From Pseudomonadota bacterium (lineage in GTDB: Bacteria > Pseudomonadota > Alphaproteobacteria > Reyranellales > Reyranellaceae): a stretch of DNA of 44,556 nucleotides. Shown here piece by piece: positions 31,597-40,285 of the stretch. The stretch spans positions 1 to 44,556 of the forward strand of contig JAFEFF010000209.1 in NCBI GenBank assembly GCA_018240745.1, read 5' to 3'. Made by a program: the position numbers and the translations under genes. The notes beneath the pieces were generated by a model. That model was not told the origin of the DNA. It did not search any database and saw only the letters and a program-made list of their open reading frames with translations. The stretch's first letter is position 1, and every line of letters begins with the position of its first letter.

Positions 31597-32790
31597 CTAG
31601 GCCTTGCCCCAGCCGTCGCGCGTCTGCGGCAGCTTCTTCTTGAGCAGTTGGCCGGCGACGACGTTGCGCAGCACCTCCGCGGTGCCACCGCCGATCGTGA
31701 ACATGCGCACGTCGCGGGCCATGCGCTCGAGCGGCAGCTCCCGGGAATAGCCGCGGGCGCCGAAGAACTGCAGCGCGTCGTTCACCACCTGGATCGCGCT
31801 CTCCGAGGTGAAGACCTTGGCCTGCGCCGCCAGCAGCATGTCGGGGAAGCCCCCTTCGCCCGAGCGCGCGGCGTTGTAGATGAGGGCCTGCGCCGCGGCG
31901 AGCTTGATCGACATGTCGGCGAGCTTCCACTGCAGCCCCTGGAACTCGTTGATCGGCCGGCCGAACTGATGGCGCTTCTCCGACCAGTCGAGCGCCAGCT
32001 GGTACGCGCCCTCGGCGATGCCCAGCGCCACCGTGGCCGCACCGACGCGCTGGCTGTTGTAGGCGTTCATCAGGTCGGCGAAGCCTTTCTTCAGGCCGCG
32101 CGGCGGGATCACCAGGGACGAGGGCGGCACGTCCATGTCCTCGAAGTCGATCACCGCCTCGGGGATGCCGCGCAGGCCCATGGTCGGCTCGCGCTTGGTG
32201 ACCTTGAGTCCCTTGGTCTCGTCGCGGATCGCGAGGAAGCCGCCGACCCCTTCCTCCTTTCCCTGCTCGTCGAATACCTTGGCGAAGATCAGGTGCAGGC
32301 GCGAGACGCCGCCGCCCGTGATCCAGTGCTTGCGGCCGTTGATGACGTAGCGGTTGCCCTTCTTGTCCGCACGCGTGGTCATGCCGCCGGCGTCGGAACC
32401 GGCCTCCGGCTCGGTGATGCAGATCGCCGGCTTGTCGCCGGCCAGCACCATGTCGGCGGCGAGCTTCTTCTGCTCCTCCGAGCCGTAGGCCATCACCGCG
32501 CTGATCGCGCCCATGTTGGTCTCGACGGCGATGCGGCCGGTGACCGAGCAGGTCGCCGACAGGGCCTCGATCACCAGCACCGCGTCGAGCCAGTTCTTGC
32601 CCTGGCCGCCATACTGCTGCGGGATGGTCATGCCGAGCAGCTTCTCGTGCTTCAGAAGCTCGACATTGTCCCAGGGGTACTGCTCGGTGCGGTCGATCTC
32701 GGCGGCGCGCCTGGCGACCGGGCCGGCGGCCAGCTCACGTACGCGCGCCTGCAGCTTGACCTGATCGGGAGAAAGACCGGACGCGTTCAT
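31597..32790 (-). CDS. Acyl-CoA dehydrogenase homologue lacking the catalytic glutamate (desulfinase-like)
   Basis: This is a 397-residue flavoprotein of the acyl-CoA dehydrogenase fold. FAD/substrate segments are ICITEPEAGSDAGGM (about 123-137), HWITGGG, RHQFGRPI and QFFGARGYSRELPLERMARD. The general base that precedes the GT motif in ordinary dehydrogenases is Gly368 (TIGGGTAE). The alternative base position used by isovaleryl-CoA dehydrogenase reads Gln247 (NSQRVG). Arg86 and Gln247 recall the Arg84/Gln246 pair described, from memory, for 3-sulfinopropionyl-CoA desulfinase, an enzyme of the same length class. A desulfinase-like or other non-oxidising reaction is therefore more likely than dehydrogenation. 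Its start overlaps the cyclase stop by four bases (ATGA). Confidence 0.82.
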   Translation of the reverse strand: MNASGLSPDQVKLQARVRELAAGPVARRAAEIDRTEQYPWDNVELLKHEKLLGMTIPQQYGGQGKNWLDAVLVIEALSATCSVTGRIAVETNMGAISAVMAYGSEEQKKLAADMVLAGDKPAICITEPEAGSDAGGMTTRADKKGNRYVINGRKHWITGGGVSRLHLIFAKVFDEQGKEEGVGGFLAIRDETKGLKVTKREPTMGLRGIPEAVIDFEDMDVPPSSLVIPPRGLKKGFADLMNAYNSQRVGAATVALGIAEGAYQLALDWSEKRHQFGRPINEFQGLQWKLADMSIKLAAAQALIYNAARSGEGGFPDMLLAAQAKVFTSESAIQVVNDALQFFGARGYSRELPLERMARDVRMFTIGGGTAEVLRNVVAGQLLKKKLPQTRDGWGKA

Positions 32791-34295
32791 GGAGCTGTTT
32801 CCTGGCGCTTGGGATCGACACTGAAGATCGCAACGGATTCGCTGCGGCCGCGCACCGTAACGCTGCCCAGCGAGTCGAACCGGAAAGTCTCGCCGCAGGC
32901 GTTGCGGGTGCTCTGCGAGACCAGAATGCGCGTGCCGTACTGCTTGTTCAACTCCTCCAGCCGCGCCGCAAGATTCACGGTGTCGCCCAGCAAGGTGAAG
33001 TTCATGCGCTTGCCGGCACCGATGTCGCCGCCGATCACCGGCCCGGTGCTGATGCCGATGCGGGTGGCGAGCGCCACGCCCTGGTCGCCGAAAGTGCGGC
33101 TGCCGACCGCCCTCTGGATGTCGAGCGCGGCACGCACCGCGGCCGTCGCATGACCCTCGCAGGTCAGTGGCATGTTGAAGGAGGCGAACAGGCCGTCGCC
33201 GATGAAGGTATGGACCACGCCGCCATGCTCGCGGATCGGAGCCAGCACGGTCGCGAGGTAGTCGTTGAGCGCACCGACCAACTCGGCCGGCGTCAGGTAC
33301 TCGGCGATGGTGGTGAAGCCGGCGATGTCGCTGAACAGGATCGTCGCCTCGCCGGTCTCGCCTGAGCGTGCGTCCTGGCCCTGGCGGCGCAGGATGGTGG
33401 CGGCGACGCTCTCGTCGACGTAGCGCCCGAAGGTCTCGCGCAACTGCTCGCGCTCGCGCAGGCCCTCGATCATGGCATTGAAGCGGCCGGTCAGCTCGCC
33501 GATCTCGTCGTTGGAGGTGACCGCTGCACGCACCTCGAGGTCGCCCTCGGCGACTCGCGTCATGGCGCGCGACAGCACGCCGATCGGCCTCAGCAGCGAG
33601 CGGCTGACGAAATAGGCGGAGATCGCGAGGCCAATCACCGAGGAGGCGGCGTCGACCAGGATCTCCGCCTGCTGGCGCTCACCGGTGTAGGAGAACAGGT
33701 CGACGATGATGGTCGCCAGCGGCACGATCGAGACGACGAGCAAGGCAACGATCAGCTTGGTGGCGTAGCGGCCGAAATAGAGCGTGAGGTTGCGGCCGGT
33801 GCGCTCGAAGATGAAGGTGCAGAGGCTCGCGAGACAGTCGCTGATGACGAAATAGGTGTAGGTGAAATAGTAGACCGGCACCAGAAGGCAGACGGCAATG
33901 AAGTCGGCGATCGTCTGGCCCTGCAGCCCGATCGCGATCGCCGGCCCGGGAAGCCACCAGCTGAGCGAGCCGCGCCAGGCGTAGAGGGCGACGGCGAAGA
34001 GCGCGACCCATTGCGCGGTCAGCAGGGGCAGCTGTGTCAGTCGCCGCTCGATCTCTTCGAACTTCGCCTCATCCTTCAGGAAGCGGCGGATCGGCTCGAA
34101 CAGCCGGCCCGCCAGCAGCCAATTGACGCCGAGCAGAAGCACCAGGCTTGGGACGACCGAAATCCACAACCCCTCCCAGCCGCCGTTGACGATGCGGAAG
34201 ATCACCGAGATGCCGATGTCGAGAGCGCAGATCGACACCGCCATCCGGAGATAGCGGCGGCGCAGGCGGGCGATCTCCTCGGCGCTCGCGATCAT
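32787..34295 (-). CDS. Membrane-bound class III nucleotide cyclase with HAMP domain, copy 1
   Basis: This is a 502-residue protein. Residues 15-235 hold about six membrane helices, residues 232-285 a HAMP linker (LLRPIGVLSRAMTRVAEGDLEV) and residues 315-490 the cyclase domain. Metal-binding Asp323 (FSDIAGFT) and Asp367 (IGDGLFASF) are present, as are the transition-state residues Asn441 and Arg445 (GDTVNLAARLE). The purine-selecting lysine three residues before IGD's glycine is Thr363 (VHTFIGD). The layout resembles the six-helix HAMP cyclases of Mycobacterium (Rv1318c group). It overlaps the upstream cyclase and the downstream acyl-CoA dehydrogenase by four bases each. Confidence 0.88.
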   Translation of the reverse strand: MIASAEEIARLRRRYLRMAVSICALDIGISVIFRIVNGGWEGLWISVVPSLVLLLGVNWLLAGRLFEPIRRFLKDEAKFEEIERRLTQLPLLTAQWVALFAVALYAWRGSLSWWLPGPAIAIGLQGQTIADFIAVCLLVPVYYFTYTYFVISDCLASLCTFIFERTGRNLTLYFGRYATKLIVALLVVSIVPLATIIVDLFSYTGERQQAEILVDAASSVIGLAISAYFVSRSLLRPIGVLSRAMTRVAEGDLEVRAAVTSNDEIGELTGRFNAMIEGLREREQLRETFGRYVDESVAATILRRQGQDARSGETGEATILFSDIAGFTTIAEYLTPAELVGALNDYLATVLAPIREHGGVVHTFIGDGLFASFNMPLTCEGHATAAVRAALDIQRAVGSRTFGDQGVALATRIGISTGPVIGGDIGAGKRMNFTLLGDTVNLAARLEELNKQYGTRILVSQSTRNACGETFRFDSLGSVTVRGRSESVAIFSVDPKRQETAP

Positions 34296-35791
34296 GCCGG
34301 ATCGATCCGGTACACCACGACCTCGCCGCGATGACCGCGCACGTCCGTCTCGCCCAGCCGCACGCAGGGGAAGCCGGGGCCCGCGGCCTGCACGGTGCTT
34401 TCGGTGGCGAGGATCCCGCTGCCGAAGCGCTTGTTGAGCTGCTCGACGCGCGAGGCGACGTTCACCGCATCGCCGAGCAGGGTGTGCTGCAGCCGGTTTT
34501 CCGGTCCGATGGTGAGACTGATCACCGGCCCGGTGTTGATGCCGATGCGCACCCGGAGGCGCGCGCCGGCGGCGAAGGCTGCGTCGCCGACCAGCTTCTG
34601 GATCTCGAGAGCCGAGCGGATGGCCGCAACGGCATGACCCTTGATCGGCAGCGGCAGGTTGAACGAGGCGAACAGGCCGTCGCCGATGAAGCTGTTCACC
34701 ACGCCGCCGTGGCGCTCGATCGCCGGCACCACGGTGCCGAGGTAGGTGTTGAGGATATTGGCGACCTCGCCGGGCGGCAGGGTTTCCGACAGCGTGGTGA
34801 AGCCCTCGATATCGACGAACATCAGGGTTGCCTCGTCGAGCGAGGCCGCGACGCGGCCCCGCCGCTGCCGGTCGCCGAGAATTTGCGCGGCGACGCTCTC
34901 GCTTACGTACTTGCCGAAGGTGTCGCGCAGGTACCGTCGCTCGGCCAGGCCATCGATCATCTGGTTGAAGCCGCTGATCGCTCGGCCGACCTCGTCGTCG
35001 GAGGTGACGGGCAGACGCACATCGAGATCGCCGTCGGCGACCCGGGCCATGCCGCGGTCGAGACGGCCGATCGGGCGGGTGAGGGCGCGCGAGATCCAGT
35101 AGTAGGTCGTTGCGGCGGCGACCACCGATGCCGTGAGATCGAGGGAGGCCTCGCGCAGCAGCCGCGTGCCCTCGTAGCTCGCGATGTCGCCGGCCAGCAG
35201 GATCATGCCTGCAAACGAGGCGAACAGGACGGCCAGCCCGATCTTGTGCCGGAAGGTCCCGGGAAAGGCGCCGATGTTCACGCCGTGCCTGTCGAACAGG
35301 TAGCTGCACAGCCTGTCGAGGTAGGCGCTGACCACGAAGAAAGTCAGCACGAAATTGAAGCCGGTGGCGACGAAGAAAGAGCAGATCGCGTCGATCGGCG
35401 CGGAGACTTCGATGGTGACGCCGAAGTTGTACTCGTAGCGCGCCGCCAGCAGGCGGATCAGCAGCAGCGGGCCATAGAGGCATGCGACCAAGGTTGCCGA
35501 GCGTCGCGGTAGGCTGGTGATTGCCGGCTCGACGGCCGCGAAATCGCCGTCACCCTCCAGGAACAGTTCGATCGGCCGGAACAGCCGCCAGGCGCCGATG
35601 CCGACGCCGAACAGCAGGAAGACGATCGACCCCGCCGCAAGCGGCACGAGGGTCAGCGGACGGGCATTGATCGCGGCGTAGACGGCCGAGGTCAGGATGT
35701 CGATGCCGAACGGGACCGCCATCGCGAAGTGGTACCGCCGGATGAGGATGCGGGAGTCGCGGTCGGCTCCTGCTCCGGACGTGGCCGTCAT
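34292..35791 (-). CDS. Membrane-bound class III nucleotide cyclase with HAMP domain, copy 2
   Basis: This is a 499-residue paralogue of the next gene. About six membrane helices (20-235) are followed by HAMP (LTRPIGRLDRGMARVADGDLDV, 237-258) and a class III cyclase domain (320-495). Metal ligands Asp327 (FVDIEGFT) and Asp371 (IGDGLFASFN) are kept, with Asn444 and Arg448 (GDAVNVASRVE). The purine-binding lysine is replaced by Ser367 (VNSFIGD). It should make cAMP or another cyclic nucleotide in response to a membrane signal, with the altered pocket raising doubt on substrate. It begins 39 bases after the transglutaminase-like gene. Confidence 0.88.
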   Translation of the reverse strand: MTATSGAGADRDSRILIRRYHFAMAVPFGIDILTSAVYAAINARPLTLVPLAAGSIVFLLFGVGIGAWRLFRPIELFLEGDGDFAAVEPAITSLPRRSATLVACLYGPLLLIRLLAARYEYNFGVTIEVSAPIDAICSFFVATGFNFVLTFFVVSAYLDRLCSYLFDRHGVNIGAFPGTFRHKIGLAVLFASFAGMILLAGDIASYEGTRLLREASLDLTASVVAAATTYYWISRALTRPIGRLDRGMARVADGDLDVRLPVTSDDEVGRAISGFNQMIDGLAERRYLRDTFGKYVSESVAAQILGDRQRRGRVAASLDEATLMFVDIEGFTTLSETLPPGEVANILNTYLGTVVPAIERHGGVVNSFIGDGLFASFNLPLPIKGHAVAAIRSALEIQKLVGDAAFAAGARLRVRIGINTGPVISLTIGPENRLQHTLLGDAVNVASRVEQLNKRFGSGILATESTVQAAGPGFPCVRLGETDVRGHRGEVVVYRIDPA

Positions 35792-35830
35792 GCCGGCCGG
35801 TATAGTCGGCTTCGCGTCGGAGCGGAACGG

Positions 35831-36916
35831 CTAGGAGGTCAGCTCTCTGGCCGTGATCGTGTACTTGAAGGCCTCCGGATCGAGCGAATCGATCAGGCCC
35901 TGCTTGTCGGCGGCCTGGGGATACATGAGAAACGGCAGAGGGTCCTCGTTGCTGCCGGGCAGCTTCACGTCATGCGCGGTGTTGAAGGCGAGCCAGTTGC
36001 CTTCCCAGGCGCCGAACAACGTCCTGCGGGCGGCCATCACCTTGAGATCGGTCATGGAGTTGTTGGTCGGCGGCTCTTCGAGCACGACCTTGCGCACGTC
36101 GGCCGGATCGGCCGGCGTCCAGCCGCTGCCGGCGAGCCAGACGTCGGCGCGGCAGTGCTGGGCCTTGGTGACGTTGGCGCTGCCGGCACCGAGCGATTTG
36201 TAGCCGAACTCCGACGGCACGACGCGGATGCCATAGAGGTCGCGCGCCGGTACGCCGACCGAGCGGCACATGGCGACGAAGAGCGCGTTCAGGTCCGCGC
36301 ACTTGCCGTTGAGGTTGCCGGTCTTGATCATCCAGCTCACGTCGCCAACGCCGCAGCCGCGCACCTTGGCGTTGCGGAAGGTGTTCGCGACCACCCACTC
36401 GTAGAGCGCATGGGCCTTGTCGACGTCCTTGGTCTTGCCGCGCACGATGCCCTCGGCAGTCTCCTTGACCAGGCCGTCGACCGGCAGCAGCGCAGTCGCT
36501 TTCAAGTTGAAGCGGCGCTCATCCTCGCTGAGCGGCGCCACCGAGCCCTGGCCGGGACGCACGGAGCGGTTTTGTGTCCGCACCTGGGTGGTGACTTCGA
36601 GCACCGGGTTCTGCTGGTCGGCTGCCCATTCGACCTCGAGCATCTCCGCGCCGTGCCTCGGATCGCCGACTCGTTCGGCGCGCTTGGCGTTGCCGGTCCA
36701 ACTGGTGGCGCCGGGCTGTTGCCAGTCGCTGGCGACGAAGGTCGGCAGCGGGATCCACGCCCTGGTGGCGAACACCGGCTCCACCTTGGTCGTCAGCACG
36801 AATGTGCGCCAGCCCCTGGGAGTCGGCGAAAAATTGACTTGGGCGGATGCCAGGCGCGGTGCGAGACCGAGGGCGCCGGCAGCGACGCCGGCCTTAAGCA
36901 CATCACGGCGATTCAT
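35831..36916 (-). CDS. Exported transglutaminase-like (papain-fold) protein
   Basis: This is a 361-residue protein started at the ATG at 36916 with a twin-arginine signal (MNRRDVLKAGVAAGALGLAP...ASA). The transglutaminase-core triad is visible: Cys206 (GKCADLNALF), His254 (AQHCRADVWL) and Asp270 (WTPADPADV). HALYEWVVANTFRNAKVRGC precedes it as in bacterial transglutaminase-like proteases. Such proteins cleave or cross-link peptides or amides in the periplasm. It lies between livF (57-base gap) and the cyclases, so it may act on material imported by the transporter or on the cyclase periplasmic parts. This is inference. Confidence 0.85.
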   Translation of the reverse strand: MNRRDVLKAGVAAGALGLAPRLASAQVNFSPTPRGWRTFVLTTKVEPVFATRAWIPLPTFVASDWQQPGATSWTGNAKRAERVGDPRHGAEMLEVEWAADQQNPVLEVTTQVRTQNRSVRPGQGSVAPLSEDERRFNLKATALLPVDGLVKETAEGIVRGKTKDVDKAHALYEWVVANTFRNAKVRGCGVGDVSWMIKTGNLNGKCADLNALFVAMCRSVGVPARDLYGIRVVPSEFGYKSLGAGSANVTKAQHCRADVWLAGSGWTPADPADVRKVVLEEPPTNNSMTDLKVMAARRTLFGAWEGNWLAFNTAHDVKLPGSNEDPLPFLMYPQAADKQGLIDSLDPEAFKYTITARELTS

Positions 36917-36973
36917 CGTACGCACTCTCCCGAGGTCAGTCGGACGCGCGAGAATGGCAAAGGGTGCGGTGGG

Positions 36974-37684
36974 TCACAAGCCCAGATAGGCCTGCCGCAC
37001 ACGGTCGTTACTGAGCAAGCCCGCGCCCGAGCCTTCGAGCTCGATGCGGCCGTTCTCCAGGACATAGGCGCGATGGGCAATCTTCAGCGAGGCTGTGACG
37101 TTCTGCTCGACCAGCAGGATGGTGAGGCCTTCCTCGTTCAACCGCCGCACGATGCGGAACATCTCCTGCACGATCGCCGGCGCCAGGCCAAGCGACGGCT
37201 CGTCGAACATGACGAGGCGCGGCACGCCCATCAGGCAGCGGCCGATCGCCAGCATCTGCTGCTCGCCGCCGGAGAGCGTGCCGGCCGCCTGGCTGCGCCG
37301 CTCGGCAAGGCGCGGGAACAGGCCATAGACGTGCTCGAGGCTCTTCTTCTCGTGCGCTCGGGCATGCTTCGGTGTGGCGCCCATCTCGAGGTTCTCGAGC
37401 ACGGTGAGGTTGGGGAAGACCTGGCGCCCCTCGGCGACGTGGCCGATTCCCGCCTCGCACACGCGATGGCTCGGCCAGCCGGTGATGTCCTCGCCATCGA
37501 GCACGATGTGCCCGCGTGCCGGCCTGTGGATGCCATGGATGGCGCGGATCAGCGAGCTCTTGCCCGCACCGTTGGCGCCGACGATGGCGACGATCTCGCC
37601 CGCATCGATGTGCAGGCCGACGCCGGCCAGCGCCTGGGCATCGCCATGGTAGAGATCGAGGTCGGAGACCTGCAGCAGCCTCAC
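36974..37684 (-). CDS. livF: Branched-chain amino acid-type ABC transporter ATPase, LivF type (second Liv operon)
   Basis: This is a 236-residue ABC ATPase that starts with GTG at 37684, overlapping the livG stop (GTGA). Walker A is GANGAGKSSL, followed by GHVAEGRQVFPNLTVLENLEMG. The signature is TLSGGEQQMLAIGRCL, Walker B RLVMFDEPSLGLAP, and the switch region LLVEQNVTASL has the usual LivF glutamine/asparagine. It is clearly a paralogue of the gene at 20149. It is the last gene of the transporter set and is followed by the transglutaminase-like gene. Confidence 0.9.
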   Translation of the reverse strand: MRLLQVSDLDLYHGDAQALAGVGLHIDAGEIVAIVGANGAGKSSLIRAIHGIHRPARGHIVLDGEDITGWPSHRVCEAGIGHVAEGRQVFPNLTVLENLEMGATPKHARAHEKKSLEHVYGLFPRLAERRSQAAGTLSGGEQQMLAIGRCLMGVPRLVMFDEPSLGLAPAIVQEMFRIVRRLNEEGLTILLVEQNVTASLKIAHRAYVLENGRIELEGSGAGLLSNDRVRQAYLGL

Positions 37685-38412
37685 GCGACCTCCTCCTCGC
37701 CGAGATACACGTCGAGGACTGCCTGATGCCGCGTGATCTCGGCCGGCGTCCCCTCGGCGATCTTGTCGCCGTAGCTCACGACCACGACATGCGCCGCCAG
37801 CGCCATCACCGCCCGCATCACATGTTCGATCAGCAGGATGGTGAGACCGGTCTCGGCGTTCAGCTCGCGCAGGAAGCCGACCATGACGTCGACCTCGGTC
37901 GGGCGCAGGCCCGCCATCACCTCGTCGAGCAGCAGCAGCTTCGGCTCGGTGGCGAGCGCGCGGGCGACCTCGAGCCGCTTGCGGTCGGGCAGCGTGAGGC
38001 TCTCGGCCGGATGATGCCGGCGGTCGGCGAGGCCGAGGCGCTGCAGGATCGCCTCGGCGGCGCCGCGCGCTTCGCCGAGCTTCGGCCGGCGGTGCAGGGC
38101 GCCGATGGTGACGTTCTCCAGCACGCTGAGGCCGCGGAACGGGCGCACGATCTGGAAGGTGCGGCCGACACCGGCGTCGCACACCTTGTCGGGACGCAAG
38201 CCGGAGATCGTCCGGCCGTCGAGGCTGACGGTGCCGACGGTCGGCACGTGCACGCCGGCGATCATGTTGAAGATCGTCGTCTTGCCGGCGCCGTTGGGGC
38301 CGATCAGCGCATGGATCGCGCCGGCCGGCACGGTGAAGCTGACATCGTGCACCGCGCGCAGGCCGCGGAAGTTCTTGCCCAGCCCGGAGACCTCCAGCCG
38401 TGCGCCGCTCAT
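37681..38412 (-). CDS. livG: Branched-chain amino acid-type ABC transporter ATPase, LivG type (second Liv operon)
   Basis: This is a 243-residue ABC ATPase (MSGARLEVSGLGKNFRGL). Walker A is GPNGAGKTTIFNMI, Walker B KLLLLDEVMAGL and the switch histidine LLIEHVMRAVMAL. The signature reads LTLPDRKRLEVARAL instead of LSxGxxR, a variant known among LivG homologues. It overlaps livM by four bases and livF by four. The divergent signature distinguishes it from the LivG at 20850. Confidence 0.9.
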   Translation of the reverse strand: MSGARLEVSGLGKNFRGLRAVHDVSFTVPAGAIHALIGPNGAGKTTIFNMIAGVHVPTVGTVSLDGRTISGLRPDKVCDAGVGRTFQIVRPFRGLSVLENVTIGALHRRPKLGEARGAAEAILQRLGLADRRHHPAESLTLPDRKRLEVARALATEPKLLLLDEVMAGLRPTEVDVMVGFLRELNAETGLTILLIEHVMRAVMALAAHVVVVSYGDKIAEGTPAEITRHQAVLDVYLGEEEVA

Positions 38413-39365
38413 TTGATTCCCAGCTTCGCGGCGAGCCACGGCCACACGCCGGCCGGGCGATACATCACGATCACCAGCAGGGCGAAGCCGTAGAAGATCT
38501 GCTTGATGCCGGGGATGTCGAGATGATCGCCGGCGCTGGTGAAGATCTCGCCCAGCCCGGTCAGCACCACCGCGCCGACGAACGGGCCGAACAGCGTGCC
38601 GAGACCGCCGATGATCGGGGCCAGCGTCATCTCGATCGAGCGGCCCATTGCGAACGCCGTCTCGGGAAAGAGGTTGTTGTAGTAGAAGGCGCTCCAGACG
38701 CCGGCCAGGGCGGTCAGGGCGGCGGAGATCGTCACCGCCAGCATCTTGCACTTCAGCACCGGCACGCCGACAGCCTGCGCCGCCTCGGCGTCCTCGCGGA
38801 TCGCGAGCCAGTAGCGGCCGAGCCGGCTCTCCAGCAGGAGGCGGCAAAGAACGAAGGCGCCGACCGCCAGTGTCAGGATCACGTAGTAGAACATCACCGG
38901 GCCGCCGCGCAGGTTGGCGATGTCGGTGACGCCGCGCTCGACCCGCAAGAACATGCCGCCCGAACCGCCGGTCCACGGCCAATTGTCGAAGCCGATGCGC
39001 GTGAACTCGGCGAAGGCGATGGTCAGCAGCGCGAAGTAGACGCCGGCCAGCGAGAAGCGGAAGCCGAGGTAGCCGACGACCGCCGCGGCCGCCACGGCGG
39101 CCGCAACGCCGGCGAACAGGCCGGCCCACGGGCCGATGCCGTAGTGGAAATAGATTCCGGCCGCGATGTAGCCGCCCAGCCCCGCATAGAGCGCGTGGCC
39201 GAGCGAGAGCTGGCCGGCGAAGCCCATCATGATGTTCCACGCCTGGCCGACATAGGCGAAGTAGAGGATCAGGATCAGCACGGACAGGCCATAGCCGCCG
39301 AGCAGCGCCGGCGCGACCAGCAGCAGGGCGAGCAGGACCGCAAGACCGACCGTCGTGCGGTTCAT
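38409..39365 (-). CDS. livM: Branched-chain amino acid-type ABC transporter permease, LivM type (second Liv operon)
   Basis: This 318-residue membrane protein has eight to ten hydrophobic helices and the LivM markers WNIMMGFAGQLSLGHALYAGLGGY (about 43-66), GVYFALLTIAFAEFTRIGF and RYWLAIREDAEAAQAVGVPV. It starts at the ATG at 39365 and overlaps livH by four bases. With LivH it makes the membrane channel for the ligand bound by the protein at 40418. Confidence 0.9.
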   Translation of the reverse strand: MNRTTVGLAVLLALLLVAPALLGGYGLSVLILILYFAYVGQAWNIMMGFAGQLSLGHALYAGLGGYIAAGIYFHYGIGPWAGLFAGVAAAVAAAAVVGYLGFRFSLAGVYFALLTIAFAEFTRIGFDNWPWTGGSGGMFLRVERGVTDIANLRGGPVMFYYVILTLAVGAFVLCRLLLESRLGRYWLAIREDAEAAQAVGVPVLKCKMLAVTISAALTALAGVWSAFYYNNLFPETAFAMGRSIEMTLAPIIGGLGTLFGPFVGAVVLTGLGEIFTSAGDHLDIPGIKQIFYGFALLVIVMYRPAGVWPWLAAKLGIK

Positions 39366-40246
39366 CGCGCATCCTTGCGGCCGAGCAGGCCTTGCGGGCG
39401 CAGCAGCAGGACGACGATCAGCAGGCCGAAGCTGAACATGCTCTTGAGCGAAGGCTGCAAGAGCAGGCCCGCCACCGCCTCGCTGACGCCGATCAGCAGC
39501 CCGCCCAGCAGCGCGCCGGTCATGCTGCCCAGGCCGCCGACGATCACGATCACGAAGGCGAGCAGGGTGTACTCGCTGGCCAGGAAAGGTGTCACCGGGA
39601 TCAGGGTGATCATCAGCGCACCGGCCGCGCCGAGGCAGGCGGCGCCGACACCGAAGGTGATGGCGTACAGCTTGCGCACGTCGAGCCCGACCACCAGTGC
39701 GCCCATGTGGTTGTCGGCGGCGGCGCGGATCGCCTTGCCGGTACGGGTGCGGGTGAAGAAGAGCCAAAGGAGGGCGGCGATCACCAGCGCCACGGCGGCC
39801 GCATGGACGCGCACCGCATCCAGCACCAGCGGCCCGAGCTCGTAGGAATCGAACTGCGAATCGAGCTGGACGGTCCGCGAATCCGGCCCGGCAATGGCGA
39901 GGCAGGCATTGGCGAGCAGCGTGCCGACCGCCAGCAGCAGCAGGAACTGCTGGTGCTCGGGCCGGGCGATGAACGGCTGGATCAGGCCGCGCTGCAGGAC
40001 GTAGCCGATACAGAAGAAAACGACCGCGATCAGCGGCAGGCTGTAGCTCGGGTCGAGCTGCAGGGTGTCGAAGCCCATCCAGGCGAGGTACATGCCGACG
40101 ATCATCATCTCGCCGTGCGCGAAGTTGACCACGCGCATGACGCCGAAGATCACCGACAGGCCGAGTGCCATCAGCCCGTACACCATGCCGGTCAGCAATC
40201 CCTTGCTGACCGCCTGGGCGAGCGAGAGGAGGAAGTCGGAGGTCAA
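39362..40246 (-). CDS. livH: Branched-chain amino acid-type ABC transporter permease, LivH type (second Liv operon)
   Basis: This is a 294-residue permease with GLLTGMVYGLMALGLSVIFGVMRVVNFAHGEMMIVG near the N-terminus and the loop TGKAIRAAADNHMGALVVGLDV (about 168-189). The start is TTG at 40246; no ATG or GTG exists in frame near it and no strong Shine-Dalgarno sequence is seen. The start lies 40 bases past a 103-base structured repeat. Weak initiation after a structured spacer fits low permease synthesis relative to the binding protein. Confidence 0.87.
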   Translation of the reverse strand: MTSDFLLSLAQAVSKGLLTGMVYGLMALGLSVIFGVMRVVNFAHGEMMIVGMYLAWMGFDTLQLDPSYSLPLIAVVFFCIGYVLQRGLIQPFIARPEHQQFLLLLAVGTLLANACLAIAGPDSRTVQLDSQFDSYELGPLVLDAVRVHAAAVALVIAALLWLFFTRTRTGKAIRAAADNHMGALVVGLDVRKLYAITFGVGAACLGAAGALMITLIPVTPFLASEYTLLAFVIVIVGGLGSMTGALLGGLLIGVSEAVAGLLLQPSLKSMFSFGLLIVVLLLRPQGLLGRKDAR

Positions 40247-40285
40247 GAGCGCGTCATGCCTTGGGCTTTCCTGCCTTTGCGAAGC

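Noticed and set aside
32787..35483. A single 898-codon minus-strand frame that could be read as one large fused cyclase
   Set aside because: Its first part is an out-of-frame reading of the upstream cyclase. The real genes overlap by four bases at 34292-34295 and each has its own start, membrane region and catalytic domain.
37681..38412. Loss of the ABC signature in the second LivG (LTLPDRKR)
   Set aside because: This is a recurrent variant in LivG homologues with the rest of the protein intact, so it was not treated as evidence of inactivation.
37681..39372. A long frame suggesting a LivM-LivG fusion
   Set aside because: Only the LivG part is in the real frame; livM is intact in another frame and overlaps livG by four bases.
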